DNA from: Pedobacter sp. KBW06
Lineage (GTDB): Bacteria; Bacteroidota; Bacteroidia; Sphingobacteriales; Sphingobacteriaceae
Length of the DNA stretch: 64,000 nt
Assembly (NCBI RefSeq): GCF_003852525.1
Contig: NZ_QAJL01000003.1
Location: 1,340,134 to 1,404,133, forward strand
Direction of reading: 5' to 3'
Part shown: piece by piece, positions 8,303 through 17,756 of the stretch
Position numbering within the stretch: the stretch's first letter is position 1
Layout of the letters: every line of letters starts with the position of its first letter
Notes under the pieces: model-generated
What the model was told of the DNA's origin: nothing
Databases searched by the model: none
The model's input: the letters and a program-made list of their open reading frames with translations, nothing else
Translations under genes and position numbers: made by a program

Positions 8303-10093
8303 ATGAAGAAATATATATACATCGCAGTCATAGTGCTCACAAGCAGTCTGACGGCTTGCAAAAAAGGAGATCTGGACCGCTTTCCACAAACACAAATTGC
8401 CCCAAACCTCTTCTTCAATTCAGAAGAGGACCTGGCCTTATACGTTAACGGCCTGATCTCACAGCCAGACCGGAACAGCTACCTGAACGACCAGAGCAGT
8501 GATAACGTGGCAACCACTGCTGCGGTAGAAGTAAAAAGTGTGATGGGAGGAAATGCCAATGCACAAAACATCACCTCGGGATGGAGCTGGGGCAGGTTAC
8601 GTAACATCAATTACTTTTTAGAGAGCTACAATAAAGCCAAAGTAAGCGCCGAAATCAAAAACCATTATGCCGGACTGGCCAGGTATTACCGGGCAGAATT
8701 TTACCTGGACAAGGTGAAACGCTTTTCAGACGTTCCCTGGTATTCAAATACCCTGAACCCGGATGATCCCAAATTGCTCAACGCAAGGGATCCCCGCGCC
8801 CTGGTGATGGATAGTGTCATGGCCGACCTCGATTTCGCTTACAAAAACACAAGAGAAAAGGTCCTCAGCGGAACGCCTGGAAAATGGTCTGTAGCGGTCC
8901 TTTATGCCAGAGCTGCGCTTTATGAAGGTACCTACCGTAAATACCATGATGAGCTCAATCTAAAAAGCACCGCCAATACTTTCCTTGAAACTGCAGCAAG
9001 AGTGGCAGGAGAAATCATCGCTTCCAATAAATTCTCTATCTATAATACCGGCAAACCCCTACAGGATTATGCCGCTTTGTTTGGAAGTCAGGACCTGAGT
9101 ACAAACCCGGAAATGATCCTGGTAAATGCCTTTGACATGAGCAAAAACAGAAGCCAGAATGTCAATTCCGTTGTTTTTGGTGATTATGAACAGGCACCGG
9201 CAAAAGACCTGATTCAAAGTTACCTGATGAAGGACGGCAGCCGCTTCACCGACTTGCCGGACTATAATAAAATCAGCTTTGTTAAAGAATTCGAAAACCG
9301 CGATGCCCGCCTGATGCAAACCATAGCCTATCCCGGATGGATCAGGGTTCCGGATACCAAGCCTTATATCCAGAGTTTAAATAAAAACTTTACCGGCTAT
9401 CATCAGTTGAAAGGTTATGTAAACAGTACCGATGCCAGCATTCTGAATGGAGTAGATTTTCCGGTTTACCGCTATGCAGAAGTATTGCTAACCTATGCTG
9501 AGGCATTGGCAGAACTCGGTACCTTAAGCCAGGGGCAGCTGGACCAGTCGGTCAACCTGCTTAGAAAAAGAGCCGGACAACCCGACCTGAATATGGGAAT
9601 GGCCAATGCCAATCCAGATCCGCTGATGGTACAGCAATTTCCAAATGTAAGCTCAAATATTGGTGTCATTCTGGAAATCAGAAGAGAGCGCAGAATAGAG
9701 TTTGCCTTTGAAAATACCAGATATGATGACATCATGCGCTGGAAAGCAGGAAAACTGCTTACCAAAAGTCCTGAAGGAATGTACTTCCAGGGTTTAGGTA
9801 AATATGACCTCACCGGAGACGGTGTGGAAGACATCATTCTGATCGACCGGTCAATGACCATTCCTGCGGAAGAAAAAAAGGAATCCAATTCCTTAGGCGT
9901 AAAATTCATGTATTACCGCACCGGTACAATCGGTACTGACGCCACAGTTTACCTGAAAAACGGAACTGCAGGAGGCCTTATCGTGACGGAATCTGCAACC
10001 CGTAACTTTGAAGAACCTAAGTATTATTACCGTCCGGTTCCACAACAACAAGTACTTTTAAATCCTAATCTGAAACAAATATTTGGTTGGTAA
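8303..10093 (+). CDS. SusD/RagB family outer membrane lipoprotein
   Basis: This 596-residue lipoprotein has a lipobox ending at Cys19 (SLTACKKGD). SusD proteins are helical, TPR-like lids on the extracellular face of their SusC partner and capture the ligand. The N-terminal SusD-like part (about 20-220) includes the AxARYYRAEFY helix. The C-terminal RagB part contains VYRYAEVLLTYAEAL and the RRERRIEFAFENTRYDDIMRW region, a family hallmark. It lies 34 bases after SusC and surely shares its transcript. A hairpin at 10107-10136 follows the stop codon. Confidence 0.95.
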   Translation: MKKYIYIAVIVLTSSLTACKKGDLDRFPQTQIAPNLFFNSEEDLALYVNGLISQPDRNSYLNDQSSDNVATTAAVEVKSVMGGNANAQNITSGWSWGRLRNINYFLESYNKAKVSAEIKNHYAGLARYYRAEFYLDKVKRFSDVPWYSNTLNPDDPKLLNARDPRALVMDSVMADLDFAYKNTREKVLSGTPGKWSVAVLYARAALYEGTYRKYHDELNLKSTANTFLETAARVAGEIIASNKFSIYNTGKPLQDYAALFGSQDLSTNPEMILVNAFDMSKNRSQNVNSVVFGDYEQAPAKDLIQSYLMKDGSRFTDLPDYNKISFVKEFENRDARLMQTIAYPGWIRVPDTKPYIQSLNKNFTGYHQLKGYVNSTDASILNGVDFPVYRYAEVLLTYAEALAELGTLSQGQLDQSVNLLRKRAGQPDLNMGMANANPDPLMVQQFPNVSSNIGVILEIRRERRIEFAFENTRYDDIMRWKAGKLLTKSPEGMYFQGLGKYDLTGDGVEDIILIDRSMTIPAEEKKESNSLGVKFMYYRTGTIGTDATVYLKNGTAGGLIVTESATRNFEEPKYYYRPVPQQQVLLNPNLKQIFGW

Positions 10094-10106
10094 ACACCTG
10101 TTTCTT

Positions 10107-10136
10107 AACTGCCTCATCATAAAGTATGAGGCAGTT
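10107..10136 (+). terminator. Hairpin after the SusC/SusD operon
   Basis: AACTGCCTCAT pairs with ATGAGGCAGTT around an eight-base loop. It has no immediate T-run, but a T-rich stretch comes about 25 bases later. It fits an operon end ahead of accD. Confidence 0.55.
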
Positions 10137-10201
10137 ATAAACTAGGGCTTCTGTTCTAATTTTTTTTTGTTTCTTTGTACTCGCATTTTTCAACAAATAA
10201 C

Positions 10202-11047
10202 ATGGCTTGGTTTAAGAGAGAAAAAAAAGGTATCAGTACACTGACAGAAGAAAAAAAAGAAGCGCCAGACGGTTTATGGAACAAGTGTCCTAATTGTAAA
10301 AAAGCACTCCACAGTGCAGATCTGGTTGAAAATAAATACGTTTGCCAATATTGTGACTTTCATTTAAGGGTAGGATCAAAAGAATATTTTCAGGTATTAT
10401 TTGATAATGATGAGTTCAAAGAACTTTTCCCGAACCTGACTTCAGGTGACCCATTGAACTTTACAGACAGTAAACCTTATGTAGACCGCCTGGTAGAAAG
10501 TCAGGCTAAGACCGGCTTAAAAGACGCCATCAGGGCTGCACACGGTAAAATCGAAGGCCAGGACCTGGTAATTGCCTGTATGGACTTCAATTTCATTGGT
10601 GGTTCTATGGGATCAGTGGTAGGTGAAAAAATTGCCCGTTCTATTGATTATTCGATCAAACATAAAATCCCATTCCTGATGATCTCCAAATCCGGAGGTG
10701 CCAGAATGATGGAAGCCGCATTCTCTTTAATGCAAATGGCTAAAACTTCGGCTAAATTAGCGCTCCTAAGCCAGGCAAAAATTCCTTACATCTCTTTGCT
10801 CACCGATCCGACAACAGGTGGCGTAACGGCTTCCTATGCGATGCTGGGCGATATTAATATTGCTGAGCCTGGTGCATTAATCGGTTTTGCAGGCCCAAGG
10901 GTAATTAAAGAGACGATTAAGAAAGATCTTCCTAAAGGATTTCAAACTGCAGAATTTGTGCAGGAACATGGTTTCCTTGATTTTATTGTTGACCGCAGGG
11001 CGATGAAAGCTAAATTAGCTGCCTTCCTTAAAATGCTCAACAACTAA
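10202..11047 (+). CDS. accD: Acetyl-CoA carboxylase carboxyltransferase beta subunit
   Basis: AccD is the zinc-finger half of the carboxyltransferase that moves CO2 from biotin to acetyl-CoA, the first step of fatty acid synthesis. From the ATG at 10202 the protein has 281 residues and begins [10 protein letters not shown], as usual in Bacteroidota; an upstream in-frame TTG at 10175 is less likely. A four-cysteine zinc ribbon (CPNC and CQYC) lies in the first 55 residues. The carboxylase core has [11 protein letters not shown] and the glycine-rich [20 protein letters not shown] region. The AccA partner is not in the window. A strong terminator follows. Confidence 0.95.
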   Translation: MAWFKREKKGISTLTEEKKEAPDGLWNKCPNCKKALHSADLVENKYVCQYCDFHLRVGSKEYFQVLFDNDEFKELFPNLTSGDPLNFTDSKPYVDRLVESQAKTGLKDAIRAAHGKIEGQDLVIACMDFNFIGGSMGSVVGEKIARSIDYSIKHKIPFLMISKSGGARMMEAAFSLMQMAKTSAKLALLSQAKIPYISLLTDPTTGGVTASYAMLGDINIAEPGALIGFAGPRVIKETIKKDLPKGFQTAEFVQEHGFLDFIVDRRAMKAKLAAFLKMLNN

Positions 11048-11063
11048 TAAAATTCTACTACAT

Positions 11064-11097
11064 AAAAAAAGCGGGAGTACATACTCCCGCTTTTTTT
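11064..11097. terminator. Bidirectional rho-independent terminator
   Basis: The nine-base stem GCGGGAGTA/TACTCCCGC has a two-base loop and is flanked by seven A on the left and seven T on the right. It serves accD on the plus strand and the GH92 gene on the minus strand. Confidence 0.9.
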
Positions 11098-11113
11098 GTG
11101 CCCTGTATTTCCG

Positions 11114-13411
11114 TTATTTATTCGGATCAGTAGAGAAAGAGTAAGGGAAATCTGTTTCCTTAGTTCCTCTTTGTTTATTCGGTGTTGCAGACATGTTAAA
11201 GTCCAGCGTTGCACCTTTGGTGAGCTCTGAATGGCTCAACCAGTTTTTAGGATAAGCAGTACCGTTGTATTTCAGTCCCTGTACATACCTGTTGTCTGCA
11301 CTGTTATTGGCGGCATTGATCGTTACCGTTTTACCATTTTCCAGGTTCAAAGTCACCTTTTTAAATAAAGGCGCACCCAATACATACTGGTCTGTGGCAG
11401 GTGTTACCGGATAAAAGCCCATCGCAGAGAACACATACCATGCAGAAGTCTGCCCGTTATCTTCATCTCCACAATAGCCATCAGGTGTCGCTTTGTACAT
11501 GCGGTCCATGGTTTCCCTTACCCAATATTGCGTTTTCCATGGCGCCCCTGCATAATTATACAGATAGATCATGTGCTGGATCGGCTGGTTGCCATGTGCA
11601 TACTGCCCCATATTGGCGATCTGCATTTCGCGGATCTCATGGATCACACTTCCATAATAGCTTTCGTCATAGATCGGAGGTAAGCTGAACACAGAATCCA
11701 GTTTGCTCACAAACTTCTCTTTACCACCCATTAATTTTGACAATCCGTCGATGTCCTGAAATACAGACCAGGAATAATGCCAGCTGTTTCCCTCTGTAAA
11801 TGCATCACCCCATTTGAAAGGATTAAACGGCGACTGGAAAGAACCATCTTTATTTTTACCTCTCATCAACCCACTCGAAGGATCGAACAGGTTTTTGTAG
11901 TTCATGCTTCGTTTCGCATATAAGTCAAGTTCTGCCTTTGGCTTTTTCAAAGCTTTACCCAATTGGTAAATTGTAAAATCATCATAAGCATATTCTAAAG
12001 TACGCGCCGCATTCTCATTGATTTTCACATCATAGGGCACATATCCCAATTCATTGTAATACTTCACTCCTGCCCTTCCAACAGCCTCTAAAGGACCTTC
12101 ATTATTGGCACCATGCGTCAACGCATCGTACAAGGTATTGATGTCGTAACCGCGAAGGCCTTTAATGTAGGCATCGGCCACTACTGAAGCAGAATTGTTT
12201 CCGACCATCACATTGGCATATCCCGGGCTCGACCATTCCGGCAACCATCCTCCTTCTTTATAATCATTGATCAGTCCTTCCTGCATTTCTTTATTGATCG
12301 AAGGATATACCAGGTTCAGGAAGGGATATAAGGCCCTGAAAGTATCCCAGAACCCTGTTCCGGCAAACATATAACCTGGCAGGATCTTTCCGTTATAAGG
12401 ACTCCAGTGTACGATTTTATTGCTGGCATCCAATTCATATAGTTTATTAGGAAAGAATAAAGTGCGGTAAAAACTGGAGTAGAAGGTCCTGGTCTGATCT
12501 ACCGTTCCGCCTTCTACGGCTACCCTGCTCAGGGTTTTATTCCAGATTGCTTTGGCTTTTGCTTTCGTTGCATCGAAAGAATCGTTCGCCAGTTCGCGTT
12601 TTAAGTTCAGTTCCGCCTGCTCAAAGCTGATGAAAGAGGAAGCCACTTTCATCGTTACCTTTTCTCCTTTTGCGGTTTTAAACCCGATAATCGCACCGGA
12701 ATGATCGGCTTTGATTTCCAGTTCATCCTTCAGCAATTCTTTTCCTTTCCAGGCATTTGCCGAGCTGAAGTCCTTGTCAAAGTACGCCACAAAATAATTC
12801 TTGAAGTTTTCCGGAGTCAGCTTATGACTATGTCTGGTGGTATAACCGATGATTTTTCTTTCTTTCGGGAAGATCTTGATGTAAGATCCTTTATCGAAAG
12901 CATCCAGTACGACAAAAGAGCTGTCGGATTTTGGAAAAGTAAACCTGAACTGGGCCGCTCTTTCGGTCGGCGTAATTTCCGTTGTTACATCTGCATCTGC
13001 AAGGTAGACGCTATAATAATAAGGTTTCGCCACTTCCGCCTTGTGAGAATACCAGCTGGCACGATCGTCCTGCTCAAACTTCTTCTTACCCGTCACCGGC
13101 ATAATAGAAAATTGTCCGTAATCGTTCATCCATGGAGATGGCTGATGGGTTTGCTTAAAACCACGGATTTTATCGGCATCGTAGGTATAAGCCCAGCCAT
13201 CGCCCATTTTGCCAGTCTGGGGAGTCCAGAAATTCATTCCCCATGGTAAAGCAATGGTGGGATAAGTATTTCCGTTTGACATGGAAGGCTTACTGGCTGT
13301 TCCCATTAAAGGATTGATCCATTCTACAGGATCGCTCAGCTTGCCCACTGTTTGCGCAAAGGCCGAAGAGCAGCCCGCAATTAATAATGCTGTTAGGTAT
13401 CGTTTCATCAT
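11114..13411 (-). CDS. GH92 family alpha-mannosidase
   Basis: This 765-residue secreted glycosidase of family GH92 comprises calcium-dependent exo-acting alpha-mannosidases, mostly alpha-1,2, that trim N-glycans or yeast mannan. A signal peptide ends near residue 19 (SSAFAQ). The N-terminal beta-sandwich opens with VEWINPLMGT and contains GFKQTHQPSPWMNDYG, a GH92 hallmark. The catalytic (alpha/alpha)6 domain has GTGFWDTFRALYPF, NEGPLEAVGRAG and, near the C-terminus, GDEDNGQTSAWYVFSAMGFY. The length is typical. It stands alone, without SusC/SusD next to it on the same strand. Two LacI-type palindromes lie upstream, suggesting sugar-controlled expression. Confidence 0.93.
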   Translation of the reverse strand: MMKRYLTALLIAGCSSAFAQTVGKLSDPVEWINPLMGTASKPSMSNGNTYPTIALPWGMNFWTPQTGKMGDGWAYTYDADKIRGFKQTHQPSPWMNDYGQFSIMPVTGKKKFEQDDRASWYSHKAEVAKPYYYSVYLADADVTTEITPTERAAQFRFTFPKSDSSFVVLDAFDKGSYIKIFPKERKIIGYTTRHSHKLTPENFKNYFVAYFDKDFSSANAWKGKELLKDELEIKADHSGAIIGFKTAKGEKVTMKVASSFISFEQAELNLKRELANDSFDATKAKAKAIWNKTLSRVAVEGGTVDQTRTFYSSFYRTLFFPNKLYELDASNKIVHWSPYNGKILPGYMFAGTGFWDTFRALYPFLNLVYPSINKEMQEGLINDYKEGGWLPEWSSPGYANVMVGNNSASVVADAYIKGLRGYDINTLYDALTHGANNEGPLEAVGRAGVKYYNELGYVPYDVKINENAARTLEYAYDDFTIYQLGKALKKPKAELDLYAKRSMNYKNLFDPSSGLMRGKNKDGSFQSPFNPFKWGDAFTEGNSWHYSWSVFQDIDGLSKLMGGKEKFVSKLDSVFSLPPIYDESYYGSVIHEIREMQIANMGQYAHGNQPIQHMIYLYNYAGAPWKTQYWVRETMDRMYKATPDGYCGDEDNGQTSAWYVFSAMGFYPVTPATDQYVLGAPLFKKVTLNLENGKTVTINAANNSADNRYVQGLKYNGTAYPKNWLSHSELTKGATLDFNMSATPNKQRGTKETDFPYSFSTDPNK

Positions 13412-13547
13412 TGTGGTCTTGGGTAAATAAAATTATAATATTTGGTTTAAAATCTTGCTTCTCACTTGTCAAATCGGCATAAAGCCTGAATTAAACATGA
13501 ATATGGAGGAATTCTTCTTTTCTAATTTTCATCATATTCCTACTTAA

Positions 13548-13557
13548 AAAACGTTTT
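13548..13557. promoter_or_regulatory. LacI-type operator-like palindrome, site 1
   Basis: AAAACGTTTT is a perfect palindrome with a central CG step, the usual shape of LacI/PurR/CcpA-family operators. It lies about 137 bases upstream of the GH92 start. Its twin is centred 92 bases further upstream. No LacI-family gene is in the window. Confidence 0.45.
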
Positions 13558-13638
13558 AGCTAAACTCTAAAGTAATAGATTTTTGTGGAATAACTAAATA
13601 AAAAGTATAACATTTTAGTTAAAGAGCCCTGGAGATAG

Positions 13639-13650
13639 TAAAACGTTTTA
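13639..13650. promoter_or_regulatory. LacI-type operator-like palindrome, site 2
   Basis: TAAAACGTTTTA is a perfect 12-base palindrome sharing its core with site 1. Two equal sites about 92 bases apart would allow looping by a dimer-of-dimers regulator or use by two promoters. The regulator is not identified. Confidence 0.45.
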
Positions 13651-13760
13651 TTTATTTTCAAATGAACCCTGAAAATCCAACCTGATCCTGGCCGGATTCA
13701 GCCCCGGACCGGCTAAAAATACAATGAAAAAAAGAAGCGATAAAGTGGATTAAAACCGGC

Positions 13761-14294
13761 TTAACGGACGGAAGCCAGGTAGACTTTATTTTTGATCTTT
13801 TCCGCCATCGAACTGGCTTCCTGATCGGACAATATCCTGTTACTCATCAGTAGAAAAGGAAAAGATGCATTCGGGTCAGCATAGGCCGGCTGCCGGTAAG
13901 GGAGAGACAGTATATGATAACCCAATCTTTCATAAAAAGCGATCCTTCTGATGGAAAAAGAATCTTCAGGATGTTCTACTTCCAGAATAATCGTTCCCGG
14001 TAGCTGTTCCTTATAATGGTTCAGTACGAGCGCGCCGTAATTCTGTCCGCGAAGTGCCGCATCAATTGCAAAATGTTCCACAAAAAAACAATCGTCAATT
14101 TCCCACCAGGTAATCAAACCAATGTTTTTATCCGCAGTATACACCAGGTCCAGGTGCATCTCTTTGGTATCCGGAATCAGCTGGAGCAGGGAAGCCCAGT
14201 CCCTCCGCTCATGCGGAGGGAAGGCATCCTCATATAATGTTCTGATAAAAGTCAGCGCCGGATCGTTTACCGACGTGATGCGTTGAAACTGCAT
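13761..14294 (-). CDS. GNAT family N-acetyltransferase
   Basis: This 177-residue protein has a GNAT fold. The central FAIDAALRGQNYGALVLNHY segment (about 95-114) contains the acetyl-CoA loop RGQNYGA, and FYERLGYHIL (about 138-147) is the usual C-terminal GNAT helix and strand. The charged start FPPHERRDW is common in Bacteroidota homologues of unknown substrate. It follows the cysteine desulfurase gene after 12 bases on the same strand, so co-transcription is likely. A functional link between the two is not obvious. Confidence 0.85.
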   Translation of the reverse strand: MQFQRITSVNDPALTFIRTLYEDAFPPHERRDWASLLQLIPDTKEMHLDLVYTADKNIGLITWWEIDDCFFVEHFAIDAALRGQNYGALVLNHYKEQLPGTIILEVEHPEDSFSIRRIAFYERLGYHILSLPYRQPAYADPNASFPFLLMSNRILSDQEASSMAEKIKNKVYLASVR

Positions 14295-14306
14295 AGAAAG
14301 ATGGTT

Positions 14307-15461
14307 TTACGCAGTAACGTTTTGACTTACAATATGTTTTACTTTATCAATCACGATATCCAGTTCTTCCTTAGTATTGTATTTACTGAAAGAGAACCTT
14401 ACCGAAGGCCGGTTTGGATCGGCGTTAATGCCAGTCAGTACATGTGAACCAATGTTGGACCCGGAAGAACAGGCACTGCCACCCGAAGCAGAGATGCCAT
14501 TGATATCCAGGTTAAACAACAACATGTCAGACATGTCCATCGCCGGGAAAGAAACATTCAATACGGTATATAAACTTTTATCCGCATCGGTTTCTCCGTT
14601 AAAATTTAGATCTGCAATCTCTGTGCTCAGCCTGTTTTTAAGGTAATCTTTCAGTTCCTGAATATGCTGCTGATGACTTTCCATTTCTGAATAGGCGATC
14701 TCCAGGGCTTTCGCCAAACCGATGATGCCATATACATTTTCTGTTCCACCGCGCATATTGCGTTCCTGAGCACCACCATGAATGAATGGTCCGATCTTGA
14801 TGTTATGGTTTACAAAAAGGAAACCTACCCCTTTCGGTCCATGTAATTTATGTGCTGCGCAAACGATGAAATGTGCTTTTAATTTCCTTACATCATGTAC
14901 ATAATGGCCCATGGTCTGAACCGTATCACAATGATAGATTGCCTCATACTGCTCACAGAGCTCTCCTACACGTTCAATGTCTGTTAGCGTACCCAGTTCG
15001 TTATTGGCATGCATCAGGGATACAAAACTGCGTTCATTGTCTTTCAACAATTCTTCCAGATGTGCATAGTCTATATTCCCTTTGTCGTCAATATTCACAA
15101 AGCTCAGCTTTTCGATCACCCCTTGCTTCAACAGCATCGTTAAGGTGTGCTCCACTGCATGGTGCTCTATTTTCGAAGTAATGGCATGTTTAATATTATA
15201 GGCTGCGATACCACAACGAATCGCGGTATTGTCGGCTTCCGTACCCCCGGAGGTAAAAAAGATCTCTGCAGGAGTCGCATTTAAAAGACCGGCAACTGTT
15301 TTTCTTGCTTTTTCCACCAATGTACGTACCTCCCTGCCCTGAGCATGAATTGCAGATGGATTTCCGTAATAATTAGTCATCACGTTCACCATCTCTGTGA
15401 TCACCTCTGCATCAAGAGGCGTCGTTGCCGCGTTATCCAAATAGATCCTGTTCGTCTGCAT
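14307..15461 (-). CDS. Cysteine desulfurase (NifS/IscS class V aminotransferase fold)
   Basis: This PLP enzyme takes sulfur from cysteine, leaving alanine, and delivers it as a persulfide for Fe-S clusters or tRNA thiolation. In 384 residues it has the start YLDNAATTPLD, the PLP-lysine in AAHKLHGPKG (Lys205), His/Asn contacts in HANNELGT, and the active-site cysteine in GGSACSSGS (Cys331) on the mobile loop. The length fits the IscS/NifS group rather than SufS. No IscU or SufU gene is adjacent. Its start shares one base with the end of the preceding phosphoglucosamine mutase gene, so the two are translationally coupled. Confidence 0.93.
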   Translation of the reverse strand: MQTNRIYLDNAATTPLDAEVITEMVNVMTNYYGNPSAIHAQGREVRTLVEKARKTVAGLLNATPAEIFFTSGGTEADNTAIRCGIAAYNIKHAITSKIEHHAVEHTLTMLLKQGVIEKLSFVNIDDKGNIDYAHLEELLKDNERSFVSLMHANNELGTLTDIERVGELCEQYEAIYHCDTVQTMGHYVHDVRKLKAHFIVCAAHKLHGPKGVGFLFVNHNIKIGPFIHGGAQERNMRGGTENVYGIIGLAKALEIAYSEMESHQQHIQELKDYLKNRLSTEIADLNFNGETDADKSLYTVLNVSFPAMDMSDMLLFNLDINGISASGGSACSSGSNIGSHVLTGINADPNRPSVRFSFSKYNTKEELDIVIDKVKHIVSQNVTA

Positions 15462-16849
15462 TAGTTCAATTTTAAAATTTCTTTAATATCTGATATGATT
15501 TTCGAAGCAAGGTTCTCCGCAACGGTTTCGCTGCCAGCCTCACTGTAAATACGAATGATCGGCTCTGTATTTGACCTGCGCAAATGAACCCATTCTTTAT
15601 CAAACTCTATTTTCAACCCATCAATTGTACTGATAGGCTGGTTTTTATATTTCTCCTGAACCTTCAGCAATAAAGCATCAATGTCCATTTCCGGAGTTAG
15701 GGTAATTTTATTCTTAGAAATGTAATAGGCAGGATAGCTACTTCTTAAAAGAGAAACAGACTTACCAAACTTTGCGAGGTGGGTCAGGAATAATCCGATT
15801 CCAACCAGTGCATCACGGCCGTAATGAGATTCCGGGTAGATGATTCCACCATTACCTTCACCACCAATGATTGCATTGGTCGCTTTCATTTGGTTTACTA
15901 CATTCACTTCTCCAACTGCGGAAGCGTGATACGCTCCTCCTGCCCTTTCCGTCACATCTCTCAATGCTCTGGTAGAAGACAGGTTGGAAACCGTATTTCC
16001 CGGGGTATTTTTAATCACATAATCCGCTACGGCTACCAGGGTATATTCTTCACCAAACATGCCGCCATCTTCGCATACAAAAGCCAAACGGTCTACATCC
16101 GGATCAACCACAATTCCTAAATCTGCATTTTTCTCTTTTACGAGTTTGGAAATTTCGGTCAGGTTTTCCGGCAATGGCTCCGGGTTATGAGGGAAATGTC
16201 CATCCGGAGTACAATACAGTTCATAAACTGTTTTTACCCCCAATGCTTTCAATAAAGCCGGTACAAAAATTCCTCCCGTAGAATTTACACAATCAATGGC
16301 AATCTTAAAATTGGCTGCTTTGATCGCTGCCACATCTACCAGTGGCAAGGCAAGAACGGCATCTATATGTTTCTGTAAATACGTATCGTTATGGGTTACC
16401 TTACCCAGATCATCAACATCAGCAAAACTGAATTCTGCTTTTTCAGCGATCTCCAAAAGTTCTTTTCCATCTGCATCGCTGATGAATTCCCCTTTTTCAT
16501 TGAGTAATTTTAAAGCATTCCATTGTTTAGGATTGTGACTTGCCGTTAAGATGATCCCGCCACCTGCTTTTTCCAGCGGAACAGCGATTTCTACAGTCGG
16601 CGTAGTGGATAAGCCAAGGTCAATGACCTCAATTCCCAAGCCCTGAAGTGTGCCAATCACGAGGTGGTTCACCATTTCTCCTGAGATCCTGGCGTCACGA
16701 CCGACAACAATTTTTTTAATGTTCGTTTTATTGATAATCCAGGAGCCGTAAGCTGCCGTAAATTTAACGATATCAATAGGAGTCAAACCATTACCGGCAA
16801 TTCCACCGATGGTTCCTCTTATTCCAGAGATAGATTTTATTAGTGTCAA
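15461..16849 (-). CDS. glmM: Phosphoglucosamine mutase
   Basis: This enzyme turns glucosamine 6-phosphate into glucosamine 1-phosphate for peptidoglycan and LPS precursors. Seen are the start IKSISGIRGTIGG, the phosphoserine loop TASHNPKQWNALKLL, the metal loop DPDVDRLAF, the sugar-binding GEGNGGIIYPESHYGRDAL, and the phosphate-binding RRSNTEPIIRIY near the end. I chose a TTG start at 16849, giving 462 residues: the family start aligns there, and a promoter-like TATTTTTG (minus strand, 16868-16875) sits inside the longer frame that reaches 16933. A phosphomannomutase role cannot be fully excluded by sequence. Confidence 0.88.
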   Translation of the reverse strand: MTLIKSISGIRGTIGGIAGNGLTPIDIVKFTAAYGSWIINKTNIKKIVVGRDARISGEMVNHLVIGTLQGLGIEVIDLGLSTTPTVEIAVPLEKAGGGIILTASHNPKQWNALKLLNEKGEFISDADGKELLEIAEKAEFSFADVDDLGKVTHNDTYLQKHIDAVLALPLVDVAAIKAANFKIAIDCVNSTGGIFVPALLKALGVKTVYELYCTPDGHFPHNPEPLPENLTEISKLVKEKNADLGIVVDPDVDRLAFVCEDGGMFGEEYTLVAVADYVIKNTPGNTVSNLSSTRALRDVTERAGGAYHASAVGEVNVVNQMKATNAIIGGEGNGGIIYPESHYGRDALVGIGLFLTHLAKFGKSVSLLRSSYPAYYISKNKITLTPEMDIDALLLKVQEKYKNQPISTIDGLKIEFDKEWVHLRRSNTEPIIRIYSEAGSETVAENLASKIISDIKEILKLN

Positions 16850-16867
16850 GTTATTCGGTTTTTTTTT

Positions 16868-16875
16868 CAAAAATA
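16868..16875 (-). promoter_or_regulatory. Candidate -7 promoter box for glmM
   Basis: The minus-strand reading TATTTTTG matches TAnnTTTG and would start transcription a dozen bases before the proposed TTG start codon. No clear -33 element was found. Confidence 0.4.
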
Positions 16876-16964
16876 GCAAAAAAAGAACAGAATGATTGAT
16901 TTTTAAGGCCCTCAATCGTAAAATTAACATCATTAAAATTGGCGATGAAGCTCAAATAATCCTC

Positions 16965-16992
16965 TTTGTTGCATTTCAAAATACTATATTTG
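16965..16992 (+). promoter_or_regulatory. Candidate promoter of methyltransferase operon
   Basis: TTTG at 16965-16968 and TATATTTG at 16985-16992 are spaced by 16 bases and match the Bacteroidota -33/-7 pattern. The expected start site lies about 25 bases before the ATG at 17025, which supports that start codon over the longer upstream frame. Confidence 0.5.
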
Positions 16993-17024
16993 TCTTTTTC
17001 CTAAACATCAAAAATTCCGGCTCT

Positions 17025-17756
17025 ATGCAGCGTAAATGGTTTCAATATTGGTTCAATTCCCCCTATTACCATATTTTATATAGTCAACGTAATGACGCTG
17101 AGGCAGAATTCTTAATCGATAACCTATCGGCTTATTTAAAACCTGCAGCAGATTCCAGGATTCTGGACATTGCCTGTGGCAGGGGACGTCATTCCATTTA
17201 CCTGAATAAAAAAGGCTATGATGTGACCGGAATAGACCTTTCAGAGCAAAGCATAAAATATGCGCAGCAGTTCGAGCAAAAACACCTTCATTTCTTTGTT
17301 CATGACATGCGCAAACTGGCCTTCATCAATTATTTTGACATCGCCATGAACCTGTTCACCAGCTTTGGGTATTTTGATACGGAAAAAGACCATGTCAATG
17401 CTTTAAAATCCTTCAGAAAGGGCATAAAGCCTGATGGAACGCTGGTTATCGACTATTTCAACACCCAGAAAATCATTAAAAACCTCACGCAGCAGGAAAC
17501 AAAAACTGTAGAAGGTATAGAATTCCACCTCCATAAATTTGTGTCGGAAGGAAAGATCATTAAACACATTAACTTTGAACACAGGAACAAAACCTTTGCT
17601 TTTGAAGAGCGGGTACAAGCCTTCCAGCTGGAAGATTTTGAAAGAATGTTCCTGAAGAGCGGCCTGCAGATCACCGAGACTTTCGGAAGCTATGGCCTGG
17701 AGCCATTTGACGAGACCAAGTCCGACCGCCTGATTTTAATCTGCAAAAAAATATGA
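17025..17756 (+). CDS. Class I SAM-dependent methyltransferase
   Basis: This 243-residue cytosolic methyltransferase has motif I of the Rossmann fold, ILDIACGRGRHS, followed by the acidic VTGIDLSE. Motif II/III regions include the FDIAMNLFTSFGYF stretch. The substrate is unknown. The frame is open from 16896, but the first 43 codons overlap promoter-like sequence and do not look like family sequence, so I place the start at MQRKWFQYWF. Its stop overlaps the start of the PAP2 gene (ATGA), and that gene overlaps the ZIP transporter gene, so the three form one tightly packed operon. Confidence 0.88.
   Translation: MQRKWFQYWFNSPYYHILYSQRNDAEAEFLIDNLSAYLKPAADSRILDIACGRGRHSIYLNKKGYDVTGIDLSEQSIKYAQQFEQKHLHFFVHDMRKLAFINYFDIAMNLFTSFGYFDTEKDHVNALKSFRKGIKPDGTLVIDYFNTQKIIKNLTQQETKTVEGIEFHLHKFVSEGKIIKHINFEHRNKTFAFEERVQAFQLEDFERMFLKSGLQITETFGSYGLEPFDETKSDRLILICKKI

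Larger units (their letters stand above)
13412..13760. other. 349-base intergenic region upstream of GH92 gene
   Basis: This AT-rich gap lies between two minus-strand genes. It holds the two AAAACGTTTT palindromes listed separately and must contain the GH92 promoter. I saw no small gene and no convincing terminator for the acetyltransferase gene that ends at 13761. Confidence 0.6.

Noticed and set aside
12701-13249. Long plus-strand open frame opposite the GH92 gene
   Set aside because: It has no family features and mirrors the codon pattern of a clear GH92 gene; other antisense frames (for example 21310-21885 and 45114-45620) are shadows in the same way.
16849-16933. N-terminal extension of glmM to 16933
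   Set aside because: The extra 28 residues are unlike the family and cover a promoter-like box.
17025-17756. Methyltransferase starting at 16896
   Set aside because: The extra 43 residues lie over a -33/-7 promoter pattern and do not resemble the family.
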